From: Neodiprion pinetum
Taxonomy: Eukaryota > Arthropoda > Insecta > Hymenoptera > Diprionidae
Assembly (NCBI RefSeq): GCF_021155775.2
Contig: NC_060233.1
Location: forward strand, 11,844,782-11,908,781
Reading direction: 5' to 3'
Length of the DNA stretch: 64,000 nt
Below, one piece after another: positions 1 through 7,896 of the stretch; within the stretch, counting starts at the first letter, position 1, and each line of letters begins with the position of its first letter. The notes under the pieces are model-generated. The model was given only the letters and a program-made list of their open reading frames with translations, searched no databases and had not been told where the DNA came from. A program made the position numbers and the translations under genes.

Positions 1-20
1 AAGTCCACGAAGACTTCCAT
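1..20 (-). CDS. Start of a second Utopia-like retrotransposon ORF (partial)
   Basis: Only the first six codons lie in the window. The ATG is the complement of positions 18-20, and the codons read M-E-V-F-V-D, identical to the start of the complete ORF at 6723. The leader upstream of it (21-1106) matches that of the complete copy, so this is the beginning of a second element in the same orientation, arranged head to tail. Whether the rest of this ORF is intact cannot be seen. Confidence 0.85.
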
Positions 21-1106
21 CACGCCGCTAAGCGAAGCCGCCGATTCAGTGGTGCCTTCAGAAGAGAAGAAAGAAAAGGGGAGATAGAAAAGGATGGGAA
101 TGAAAGAGGGGTTATCCAAGGAGTTGAAAAGAGAAAGCGACAGTCGGTATTACCTCTGTTACCTTAAGAGAGAGTCGGTAACAGAGGGGGAGGATAAATC
201 ACCGACGGCCCGCAGTACCGACCTATGACTCGCGCCAATCGGTTCGGCTACTGACCGCCGGGGGGGCAGCACCAGCCTGTCGCACCTTTGGCAGGTCAGA
301 CGTGTTTCAGTCGTTCCCGACCTCGGGCAACGACAGACGTGGTGGTAGAAGGATCTCGAAGCTGTCGCCGAGGGAATAACTCGCGCTATTTCCTCAGAGA
401 AACTTCGAGACTTACGTTAACTCTGGGCTGTTGGAGCCGGAGAGACCAACCCTCGTGCCGATGCACTTGCAGTCGGTCTTCCAGCAACTACAACCCGTTG
501 AGTTTTAACGCGTTTGGGATGGGAGCGCAACCAGACACTGCAACTCACCGTCACGAGGGCACCAACAAGTGTTGGTGCGACGGCTCGCTACAGTGACGGA
601 AACTAGGGGTGGGGTAAAGGATCAACCGGCCTAGTGCCGCGCGAGAACGGCTAAGTAAGGTCGCCTCGCAATCGGCACCGTATGGCCGGGGGAAAGAGAC
701 GGAAGAGAAAAAGAAAGGCACCACTTACCTCAGACGGGTCCACCCACCGGCGCGATGTCCCGGGGAGTTCCGCCGCGTACACTACAGGGGGACGAAGCGG
801 GGGAGACGCACACACTCGCGGCACTACACTCGCGCACTTAAACTGCGTCCCGATCGCTCCTCGGCTAAATTTTAAAACTAATAAATTAGATAATAAATAA
901 ATAAATACAATAAATAACTAGCTAAAATCTAAAAGTGTATAAATGAAACTTAAATATACCGGTGTATAAATAAAATGTATATAAAAGTCAAAAATTGAAA
1001 AAAAAACACATAATAACAGTCTAAACGTCAAAAAATTAAAAATCAGCCTATCCTATCCTACTGACTTTTGGAAGGTGGCGGAGTGCTCTGATATTAAATG
1101 TCCTAG
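21..1106 (-). other. 5' leader of the second Utopia copy
   Basis: This stretch is homologous to 6724-7805. The GC-rich part (about 21-870) is nearly identical to its counterpart. The AT-rich part next to the U2 fragment (about 870-1100) differs by many substitutions and indels, so the two units are distinct copies and not an exact assembly duplicate. It contains a hairpin (153-163 with 177-187), a candidate 5' splice site (728/729), a pyrimidine-rich candidate 3' splice site (AG at 56-57), and the arm 1061-1085 complementary to the U2 Sm-site region at 1173-1197. Confidence 0.8.
153..187. repeat. Conserved 11-bp hairpin in Utopia leader (second copy)
   Basis: The arms CCTCTGTTACC (153-163) and GGTAACAGAGG (177-187) are perfect inverted repeats around a 13-nt loop. 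The same stem occurs at 6855-6865/6879-6889 in the complete copy, where only the loop sequence and flanks differ. It lies about 130-170 nt upstream of the ORF start in the leader RNA. Confidence 0.8.
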
Positions 1107-1257
1107 TGGGCCTGCTCCCTACGGTACTGCAATGCAGGGTTGACCCGCGGCGGAGCCGGAGCAAGCCCCTGACACTCCACCACCTTCCAAAAATCAGATT
1201 AATATACTGGCCCCCCAATGGGGAGCGTATCAGATATTAAGCTGATAAGAACAGATA
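1107..1257 (-). pseudogene. U2 snRNA 3' part (nt 38-188) abutting the Utopia 3' end
   Basis: These 151 nt are identical to positions 38-188 of the full U2 gene at 7806-7993. The first 37 nt and any promoter are missing and are replaced by the 3' end of the Utopia element. It is therefore not an independent U2 gene. It is both the downstream target flank of the complete element and the 5' end of the next element. Perfect identity, next to a diverged leader, is notable. U2 residue 38 lies within the branch-point recognition sequence GTAGTA, so the junction splits that motif. Confidence 0.9.
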
Positions 1258-1286
1258 AAAGGGCGTTTATTAAAACAAACAATGTT

Positions 1287-1316
1287 CCCCCGGGCTTACA
1301 AATGTTTGCCCGGGGG
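1287..1316. repeat. GC-rich terminal hairpin of the Utopia 3' UTR
   Basis: The arms CCCCCGGGC (1287-1295) and GCCCGGGGG (1308-1316) pair perfectly around a 12-nt AT-rich loop. The hairpin lies 30-60 nt before the element 3' junction. It is a candidate structure for RT binding or 3' end formation. Confidence 0.7.
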
Positions 1317-1456
1317 TGATATAAATACAGATCTCGCCCCTGGCGGTGGCTTAAAAAAAATAAATATAAAGTTGTAATACAACAGAAAATAAACAATAAA
1401 AAGGTAATAAAATAAAAGGAACGGACATCTTTGGTTTCAACTATAAAATCGAGTTA

Positions 1457-1489
1457 CATGCGCTCCAGGGACTAATCCTGGAGTGCATG
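1457..1489. repeat. 13-bp hairpin in Utopia 3' UTR
   Basis: The arms 1457-1469 and 1477-1489 form a 13-bp stem with one G-T pair and a 7-nt loop. It is the longest stem seen in the 3' UTR, about 200 nt before the element end. Confidence 0.7.
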
Positions 1490-2007
1490 CAACTAGTTAA
1501 AAATAAATAAAAGAAATATGAAAAATAAATAAAGGAAAGAAGGAAAATAAATATAAAAGAGTAGAGATAAAAGAATAAGTAGGTAAGTAAAATAGCATGC
1601 ATTAAAATATGTGGCTTAGATATGTATAAAAGTTTAAAATATAAGGCATGACCCCTACCGGCCACCGCCCTTAGATTCCAGTGAAAAGAATAAAAAAAAA
1701 AAAGAAAACAGTGTATAGTTTAAGATTAAAAAAAAAAAAGAAGAGAGTTAGAAGATTAAAATGTTAAAATGTATTGGGACGCAGCCTAGATTTGGCCCGT
1801 GAGCGGCGGCCTCTCGCCGTTTGAATTTTCTATTGGATTTGCTCCCGCATCACTCCCTAAGGGTCCGCTAATCTCAGGCACGCGATATTGCCTGACGCCC
1901 GAGACGTGCTCTACGTATATGTCTCGTGACCATCGGATGGTCTCCGAGACAATGAGCCGGCGCATCAGAGCTGCATACCGATTACCGATATGCAGCTGCT
2001 TCAGCAC

Positions 2008-5000
2008 CTACTCATTCCTCGGGTCCCATGAGCCGAGGGCGCCGACGACGAACGCAGAGACCGTCACCCGGTAACCGCGCCTTCCGAGCTCATCGGCCAG
2101 GGGCTTATATTTCAAGATCTTCCGGCCCCTGGCCTCATCGAACGCTACTCTACGGTTCTCGAAAGGCACGGTCACATCGACGATGACGATACTCTTTGAG
2201 GGCTCGTGCCTGACCACGATGTCAGGTCTGAGAGCCCCCAGCTCGCCGTCCACCCCCTCGACCCGCCTATTAACCCGGAGCTGCCCTGGCAGGCGGTTTG
2301 CCTTCGCTAGGCGGGCGACGATGGCATCATGCCGCAGCTGCCACGCGGCCGAGTGCGAGCGGCAGTGGCAGATCACATGGGGAAGGGATTCGAGTGCTCC
2401 CCCGCAACGCCGGCAACGCTTGTCACCGTCGCCCCAGCGTCGTGCCCCGTTAAGGGGCAGGACGTCCAGGCGCGCGCGGTGAACAAAGCGCCAATCAGCG
2501 AAGCGGGTGAAGCTGCCGCCGCGGAGGAAGTGGTTGGAATACCTCGACCACGACGACACCTCGAACACCTTCCCCTGGTCTGGCTTCCCGAGCAATCGCA
2601 GACTGTAGTGCTCCGCCCATGCCGCCCGCAGTCGGCGTACAATTTGGCCTCGTGCTCGCGGTGGCACCACCGTCGTCCGTCCAGCCGAGCCCCGGATCTC
2701 CACGGCCAGCTCCCCAAGTTCCGCAGACCATCGCCACTTCAGGCCCAGGGCCTTCGCGCTCCTCCTCGCCGCATTCCGAGCCCTCGACCACAGTGAGGAA
2801 GTGTCCCCCCCGTCTCTGGCAAGCCCATCTTCCAGCGAACCGGAGAGATAGGCCGCCAGGTCGTAGCGCGACGGGTCCCGTCCAAGTTTCCTGGACACCG
2901 CCCGTCCCAGTGAGCTCCATGCCAACTCCCTGACCACCGCATCGGCCGCGGATAACATCCGGAAGGCGTGAGCGATGGTCAGGGCGTCGGCAAGGTCAGC
3001 CAGAGGAAGCAGTCCGCATCCCCCCCTACTGGGAGGGAGGAAGACCACTTCCGCGCTAGCTCTCTGGGGAAGGTTCAGCCAGGACTTGGCCAGGCGCTTA
3101 GCTAGCCTATCGGCTGCCGTCAGAGGACCCTTCTCCACGTGTGCTCCCCGCAACGAGAAGTCAAGACGGGGCAATATGAAAGTTGCCACCGTCTCAACCT
3201 TCTGCCACGGGGTGAGGAGGGACTCGTCAACGGCTCGGAGGTCGCGTTCCAACTCCTGGACCGTCACCAGCGGGGTCTGCTTCACCTGGCAGCCAGTCGG
3301 GATCCCCAGGTGCAAGTAAGGCTCCCCCTCTGCCAGAGCCGTCATTTCTTGACCCTGGAGGGTGAAGCGGGTGGGAAGTACCCGGCCACCGCGCCCACGC
3401 CCCATGTGGAGCGTGGCGCACTTCGCGGGCTTGAACCGAAGTCCAATCCCACCCGCCGCAGCCTCCACTGCCCCTAATAGCGCCTCCATCCCCTCTGGAG
3501 TGTCAGATATTAAAGCCAAGTCGTCGGCGTAAGCTAGCAAATTGTGCCGATGGCCGTGTAGCGTGTAACCCGCCGGGTGGATCGATGCTGCACGCAGCAC
3601 CGGCTCCAGCGCCAGGTTAAACGCCACAGGGCTCATCGGGCACCCTTGACGCACTCCGGAGCGGATGGTGACGGGGTCCGTGTACCCTTCGGACGTTCGC
3701 ACACGGGTGGAGCAGCCGTTGTACATTTCTTCGACAATATTCCTCAACGGCGACGGGACTCCCGCTTCCTCAAAGGCGCGCCAGATCGCCTCGTGGGGGA
3801 CCGAGCCGAACGCGTTCGACAAGTCCAGCCACGAGACGATCACTTGGCGCCCCGACCTGCGAGCGTCGGAAAGGACCTCCTGCAGCACGAAGTTGTGCTC
3901 GTAGCACCCCTCGCACGGCAGGAAGCCCTTCTGTTCCGGACTGAGCCGGTTGTTATAGACGGCCCAGGCAGTAAGCCGGTCAGCCAGCAGCGCGGCGAAG
4001 AGTTCGGGCGTGGTGTCACCCAGCGCGAGCGGCCTCCAGTTGGACAGGTCGTCGCGGTCACCCTTTTTGTGGATGAGCACCGTGTTCGACGACTTCCAGC
4101 TGGGGGGGACCGCCTCCAGACGACGGCAGGCGTTGAACGTCGCCGCCAGCAGACGACAGTCGGGGTCGGCCCTTCGGAGGTCACGGTAGGTGAGCCCGTC
4201 GGGACCCGGCGCAGAATTATTCATACGCCGGAGCCGACGGTCCACCTCTCGCTCCGTGAAAGGCCTAACCAGATCGTCGCTGCTGTTTTCGTCCGGAGGT
4301 GTGAGAGGTTCGGCCAGAGGGCGGCCCCCCAGGCTCTCCGCCGGAGCGTACATGTCCTCGAAGTGTTGACGGATCCGCTCCCTTGACACTTCACAGTGCT
4401 GGAGCGGGCCCGTCAACACCTCTTGGACAGCGCGCCGACGGTTCGCCCGAAAGAGCCGCTGGATCCTCGTAGCCTCTCTCACTCGATCCCCCCCCGCTGG
4501 AAGTGCCCCACGGCGCTCCCCACCGGGGCTCCCGCGATTCCCCGCCCGCCCGGACCCCCCGCGCGTGGCTTCCCCAGCCCTCCCTCCGCGCCGGCCCCCC
4601 GCACGACCGGCCGCCCTCTCCTCCCCCGCAGCCCCCGTTCTCGCTCCGGTGATTTGGAGGAACGTGGCGACTCGCGTCGCCAGCTCCTCCAGATCTTCCC
4701 AACTGGCAGCCGCTTCCGCCAAACCGATCAGTTGTTCCCGCTCACGCACCACGCCTTCCTCGTCGACACGATTACCAGCGTGGTGGATCATTGCGGACCG
4801 ATCGGCCGGCCTCAGCGGCTGCCCCACCGGAGCCGGTGGCTGACGGGGTTGGTTGGACCGTCGCTGGCTCCTCGCAGGCGGACACCCGCGCCCAGAGGTC
4901 GCGGGCCTCCCGTCACCTGTGGCTCCTCCTGCCCGTTGTGCTCCGGTCCTCCGGATAGCACCTCCTCTAATTCTTCCTTGGCTCCGGGGCTCCATATCCG

Positions 5001-6723
5001 CGGAGCACGTGTCCGGCGTCCTTTGCCTAGAAATGGAAAAATTTGTATTATTGTTGTTATTGTTACTATTGTTGTTATTTTCGTTTCCACGTGCATGCGT
5101 GCCCGGCCTCGCATTAACCCTCGGGGCGCAAACACGGGAGCCTCGCCTTGTTCTGGCTGGCGGTCGCGTGATATTATTATTATTATTATTGTTATTATTG
5201 CTCTTGTTTGAGCTACTAGTACTCGCTGCGTCGCCTGGGGGCTCGAACACGGACGACGACCCCGATGATGATGTCGTGGACGGGGCTGGTGAAGACGGCG
5301 GGCTTCTCTCGGTGGACGCCGGGGCGGACCCGCGGGGATGTCGTCGGCGGGTCCGCTGGGGGACGACGCTCCACGGTTCCTTCGCTGGTGAGACCGCCCT
5401 CGACTCTGCTTCCGCGATGGAGGGGAGGGTCCTTGCCGCACGTGGCAGTGCGGCAGGTGGTCTCAAGGTGGTCGTGGTGACCCTCCCCCCTGCGAGGGGC
5501 CTTGAGGTGGTGATCGGCCCCCCGCACATCGTCGTCGTCGTCGTCGCCGTCGTCAGTGTGGCAGCCACCGCCGACGTGATCGGCTGTCCGCTTACCGACC
5601 CCGCTCTCCGGCTCCGGGTGTTGTGGGCCGGCGGGGCCGGCATCTCCCACGGTGGAGGGCTGCTTCCAGTGGGGCCGCCAGGGGGAAGTGATGTGGCCCT
5701 GGCGGCCGATCGCAGCCCTCTGCGTGCAGCCGGCACGCCGGACGATGGCTGCGTCGATGCGGTGGTGGCGCCCGCGGTGACGGCGGCGTATGTGGTAGCC
5801 GCCGTCCTCATCCTCCCCGGGAGCGTGGATGGTCGTGGGGGGCCTCTTCCGATGATGGTGGGCCCCGCCGCATTTGGAGATGGTGTTGCGGCGGGGCGCA
5901 GATGATTTGCCCCCCTCAGTCCCGGGGATGTCTGCAGTGGCCTGGGTGCGGTGCCTCTCCTGGTGGTGGTGGACGTTGGTGGTGGAGTCGGCTCGACCGG
6001 CACGCTGGCGGCTCTCCTCCTCCTCGTCAGGGGGCCCTCGTAGGTGGGAGGTCGGGCCCCCGGAGAGCCACGTTGACCCCCGCTGGTCCTCCGCACCCCG
6101 TCATTGGAGAGACGGGGTGCCTCTGGGGTCCTCCTGATTGCCGGCAGCCGACTGGTACTGCACCGCACTCCAGACCCGGTCGTCGTGGCGGACGCCACAG
6201 ATGTTGTACGGGCGGTCTCGTCGCTCCTCCGTGGGTGGCTGATGGACTGCCGCGTCGTCCTCGACGTCCCACTGGTGGTGGCAGGGCGTGTGATGGTGGA
6301 TGCCCTGCTCGAGCCCGCCGTCGCCGTCGTCGTCGTCGCTGTCCTCGTCGCCCGTGTCCGACCCACAGGCGCCGCAGCGCTGAAAAAGTTCAAAATAGGC
6401 CGCTCACGGCCCTCGTCTGCAGTACGCGGCTGCTGCGCCGCGGGTGCTTCGGACGCACCCCGACTACTCGTTGATGGCGCGGGATGGGCCCGCTCGTGGT
6501 GCAGCTTCACCGCCTTGAGGGGATACCCCCCCTCGCCGATGAAGCCACACTCACCGCAGCGGAACTTCATCCCGCGCTCCGGGTGGTATTTTCTCAAATG
6601 TTTTTTGTAGTCGGCGTGCGCCCTAAACGCCCCCACCGCCCATGTCCCCCTTCCCCTGCTACCCACAAAACAATCAGGGCAGCGGAACTCATCCGGGAAC
6701 GGGAAGTCCACAAAGACTTCCAT
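2008..6723 (-). CDS. Utopia-type retrotransposon polyprotein (C2H2 fingers, RT, CCHC, restriction-like endonuclease)
   Basis: This is an uninterrupted 1571-aa ORF. ATG at 6723 is chosen as start; a GTG lies just before it. Residues 13-48 and about 54-80 form two C2H2-like fingers. About 85-660 is a low-complexity Ser/Thr/Pro/Arg-rich linker with two poly-Asn runs. The reverse transcriptase occupies roughly 840-1150. Visible motifs are NSAPGPDGLTY, LDLSNAFGSVPHEA, SGVRQGCPMSPVAFN and the catalytic YADD at 1065-1068. A zinc knuckle with C1437, C1440, H1449 and C1454 precedes a restriction-like endonuclease with P1500-D1501 and D1516 (PD-X14-D). In R2-type elements this layout cuts one strand of a specific target and primes reverse transcription there; the N-terminal fingers bind the target. 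No frameshift or stop is seen, so the protein is probably functional. GC content is much higher than in the neighbouring host DNA. Confidence 0.93.
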   Translation of the reverse strand: MEVFVDFPFPDEFRCPDCFVGSRGRGTWAVGAFRAHADYKKHLRKYHPERGMKFRCGECGFIGEGGYPLKAVKLHHERAHPAPSTSSRGASEAPAAQQPRTADEGRERPILNFFSAAAPVGRTRATRTATTTTATAGSSRASTITRPATTSGTSRTTRQSISHPRRSDETARTTSVASATTTGSGVRCSTSRLPAIRRTPEAPRLSNDGVRRTSGGQRGSPGARPPTYEGPLTRRRRAASVPVEPTPPPTSTTTRRGTAPRPLQTSPGLRGANHLRPAATPSPNAAGPTIIGRGPPRPSTLPGRMRTAATTYAAVTAGATTASTQPSSGVPAARRGLRSAARATSLPPGGPTGSSPPPWEMPAPPAHNTRSRRAGSVSGQPITSAVAATLTTATTTTTMCGGPITTSRPLAGGRVTTTTLRPPAALPRAARTLPSIAEAESRAVSPAKEPWSVVPQRTRRRHPRGSAPASTERSPPSSPAPSTTSSSGSSSVFEPPGDAASTSSSNKSNNNNNNNNNITRPPARTRRGSRVCAPRVNARPGTHARGNENNNNSNNNNNNTNFSISRQRTPDTCSADMEPRSQGRIRGGAIRRTGAQRAGGATGDGRPATSGRGCPPARSQRRSNQPRQPPAPVGQPLRPADRSAMIHHAGNRVDEEGVVREREQLIGLAEAAASWEDLEELATRVATFLQITGARTGAAGEERAAGRAGGRRGGRAGEATRGGSGRAGNRGSPGGERRGALPAGGDRVREATRIQRLFRANRRRAVQEVLTGPLQHCEVSRERIRQHFEDMYAPAESLGGRPLAEPLTPPDENSSDDLVRPFTEREVDRRLRRMNNSAPGPDGLTYRDLRRADPDCRLLAATFNACRRLEAVPPSWKSSNTVLIHKKGDRDDLSNWRPLALGDTTPELFAALLADRLTAWAVYNNRLSPEQKGFLPCEGCYEHNFVLQEVLSDARRSGRQVIVSWLDLSNAFGSVPHEAIWRAFEEAGVPSPLRNIVEEMYNGCSTRVRTSEGYTDPVTIRSGVRQGCPMSPVAFNLALEPVLRAASIHPAGYTLHGHRHNLLAYADDLALISDTPEGMEALLGAVEAAAGGIGLRFKPAKCATLHMGRGRGGRVLPTRFTLQGQEMTALAEGEPYLHLGIPTGCQVKQTPLVTVQELERDLRAVDESLLTPWQKVETVATFILPRLDFSLRGAHVEKGPLTAADRLAKRLAKSWLNLPQRASAEVVFLPPSRGGCGLLPLADLADALTIAHAFRMLSAADAVVRELAWSSLGRAVSRKLGRDPSRYDLAAYLSGSLEDGLARDGGDTSSLWSRARNAARRSAKALGLKWRWSAELGELAVEIRGSAGRTTVVPPRARGQIVRRLRAAWAEHYSLRLLGKPDQGKVFEVSSWSRYSNHFLRGGSFTRFADWRFVHRARLDVLPLNGARRWGDGDKRCRRCGGALESLPHVICHCRSHSAAWQLRHDAIVARLAKANRLPGQLRVNRRVEGVDGELGALRPDIVVRHEPSKSIVIVDVTVPFENRRVAFDEARGRKILKYKPLADELGRRGYRVTVSAFVVGALGSWDPRNE
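5038..5212 (-). repeat. AAT/AAC triplet-repeat tracts encoding poly-Asn inside the Utopia ORF
   Basis: Two blocks of TTA/TTG-type triplets on the plus strand (about 5041-5085 and 5168-5212) read as poly-Asn on the minus strand, near residues 547-562 and 504-519. They lie in the disordered linker between the DNA-binding fingers and the reverse transcriptase. Both stay in frame, so length change in whole codons appears tolerated. Confidence 0.85.
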
Positions 6724-7805
6724 CACGCCGCTAAGCGAAGCCGCCGATTCAGCGGTGCCTTATGAAAAGAAGAAAGAAAGGGGAGATAGAAAAGGATTGG
6801 GGTAAAAGACGGGTTATCAAAGGAGATGAAAAGAAAAAGCGATAGTCGGTATTGCCTCTGTTACCTAAAGAGAGAGTCGGTAACAGAGGGGGAGGATAAG
6901 TTACCGACGGCCCGCAGTACCGACCTATGACTCGCGCCAATCGGTTCGGCTACTGACCGCCGGGGGGGCAGCACCAGCCTGTCGCACCTTTGGCAGGTCA
7001 GACGTGTTTCAGTCGTTCCCGACCTCGGGCAACGACAGACGTGGTGGTAGAAGGATCTCGAAGCTGTCGCCGAGGGAATAACTCGCGCTATTTCCTCAGA
7101 GAAACTTCGAGACTTACGTTAACTCTGGGCTGTTGAAGCCGGAGAGACCAACCCTCGTGCCGACGCACTTGCAGTCGGTCTTCCAGCAACTACAACCCGT
7201 TGAGTTTTAACGCGTTTAGGATGGGAGCGCAACCGAACACTGCAACTCACCGTCACAAGGGCACCAACAAGTGTTGGTGCGACGGCTCGCTACAGTGACG
7301 GAAACTAGGGGTGGGGTAAAGGATTAACCGGCCTAGTGCCGCGCGAGAACGGCTAAGTAAGGTCGCCTCGCAATCGGCACCGTATGGCCGGGGGAAAGAG
7401 ACAGAAGAGAAACAGAAAGGCACCACTTACCTCTGACGGGTCCACCCACCGGCGCGATGTCCCGGGGAGTTCCGCTGCGTACTCTACGGGGGGACGAAGC
7501 GGGGGAGACGCACACACTCGCGGCACTACACTCGCGCACTTAAGCTACGTCCCGATCGCTTCCCGGCAAATTTTAAAACTAATAAATTAGCTAAAAATAA
7601 ATAAATAAATTAATGAATAGTTAAAATCTAAAGTGCATATAAATAAAACTTAAATATACAGGTGTATAAATAAAATGTATATAAAAGTCGACAAATAATA
7701 AAAAATTATAAATAATAATCTAAAAAATTATAATAAATAATGATCAGCTAACCTATCCACTGATTCTTGGAAGTTGGCGGAGTGCTCTGATATTAATAGT
7801 CCTAG
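6724..7805 (-). other. 5' leader of the complete Utopia copy
   Basis: About 1080 nt lie between the U2 3' end and the Utopia start codon. In transcription order it contains the arm 7784-7760, which is complementary to the U2 Sm-site region, an AT-rich stretch (about 7750-7570), and a candidate 5' splice site (AGAG|GTAAGT at 7431/7430). A GC-rich conserved block follows, with a short hairpin in the GCACCAACA/TGTTGGTGC motif near 7260-7281 and an 11-bp hairpin (6855-6865/6879-6889). It ends with a strong pyrimidine tract ending in AG (6760-6759), about 36 nt before the ATG. No conserved upstream coding frame is seen; open frames on either strand here are not preserved between copies with an ATG. 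Confidence 0.75.
6855..6889. repeat. Conserved 11-bp hairpin in Utopia leader (complete copy)
   Basis: This is the same perfect stem as at 153-187, retained in a second copy. That makes it a conserved structural element of the leader RNA and not chance. Confidence 0.8.
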
Positions 7806-7896
7806 TGGGCCTGCTCCCTACGGTACTGCAATGCAGGGTTGACCCGCGGCGGAGCCGGAGCAAGCCCCTGACACTCCACCACCTTCCAAAAATCAG
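7760..7896 (-). promoter_or_regulatory. Inverted repeat pairing the Utopia leader with the U2 Sm-site region
   Basis: On the minus-strand transcript, U2 sequence at 7896-7872 (containing GATTTTTGG, the U2 Sm site) is complementary over 25 nt to leader sequence at 7784-7760, just downstream of the U2 3' end. This copy has two G-U pairs and one mismatch. The other copy (1061-1085 with 1173-1197) has two G-U pairs and no mismatch. Pairing would close a large hairpin around U2 stem-loops III and IV and hide the Sm site in read-through RNA. The complementarity is seen directly; a role in blocking snRNP assembly or 3' processing is inference. Confidence 0.7.

Larger units (their letters stand above)
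1258..2007 (-). other. Utopia 3' UTR with clustered hairpins and AATAAA near the 3' junction
   Basis: The roughly 750-nt 3' UTR runs from the TAG stop at 2008-2010 to the U2 junction. It holds several inverted repeats. They are 1969-1976 with 1990-1997 (8 bp, at the stop codon), a nested hairpin at 1921-1950, 1457-1469 with 1477-1489 (13 bp, one G-T pair, 7-nt loop) and 1287-1295 with 1308-1316 (9 GC-rich bp). An AATAAA hexamer on the minus strand lies at 1266-1271, 8 nt before the junction. In this class of element the 3' UTR RNA is usually recognised by the reverse transcriptase for target-primed reverse transcription, so the hairpins near the end are candidate recognition structures. Confidence 0.65.

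Noticed and set aside
682..900. Plus-strand open frame in the Utopia leader with a matching partner at 7384-7590
   Set aside because: It is antisense to the element. The similarity only reflects homology of the two leaders, and the frames differ in length.
1786..2007. Open frame directly after the Utopia stop codon
   Set aside because: It starts with GTG, has no domain, and overlaps the structured 3' UTR. A second ORF is not expected in this family.
3577..6610. Several long plus-strand frames opposite the Utopia ORF
   Set aside because: They are shadows of a GC-rich coding strand with no recognisable domain; the minus-strand frame has all motifs.
7333..7539. Minus-strand upstream open frame in the Utopia leader
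   Set aside because: It needs a GTG start and has no equally open partner in the second copy.
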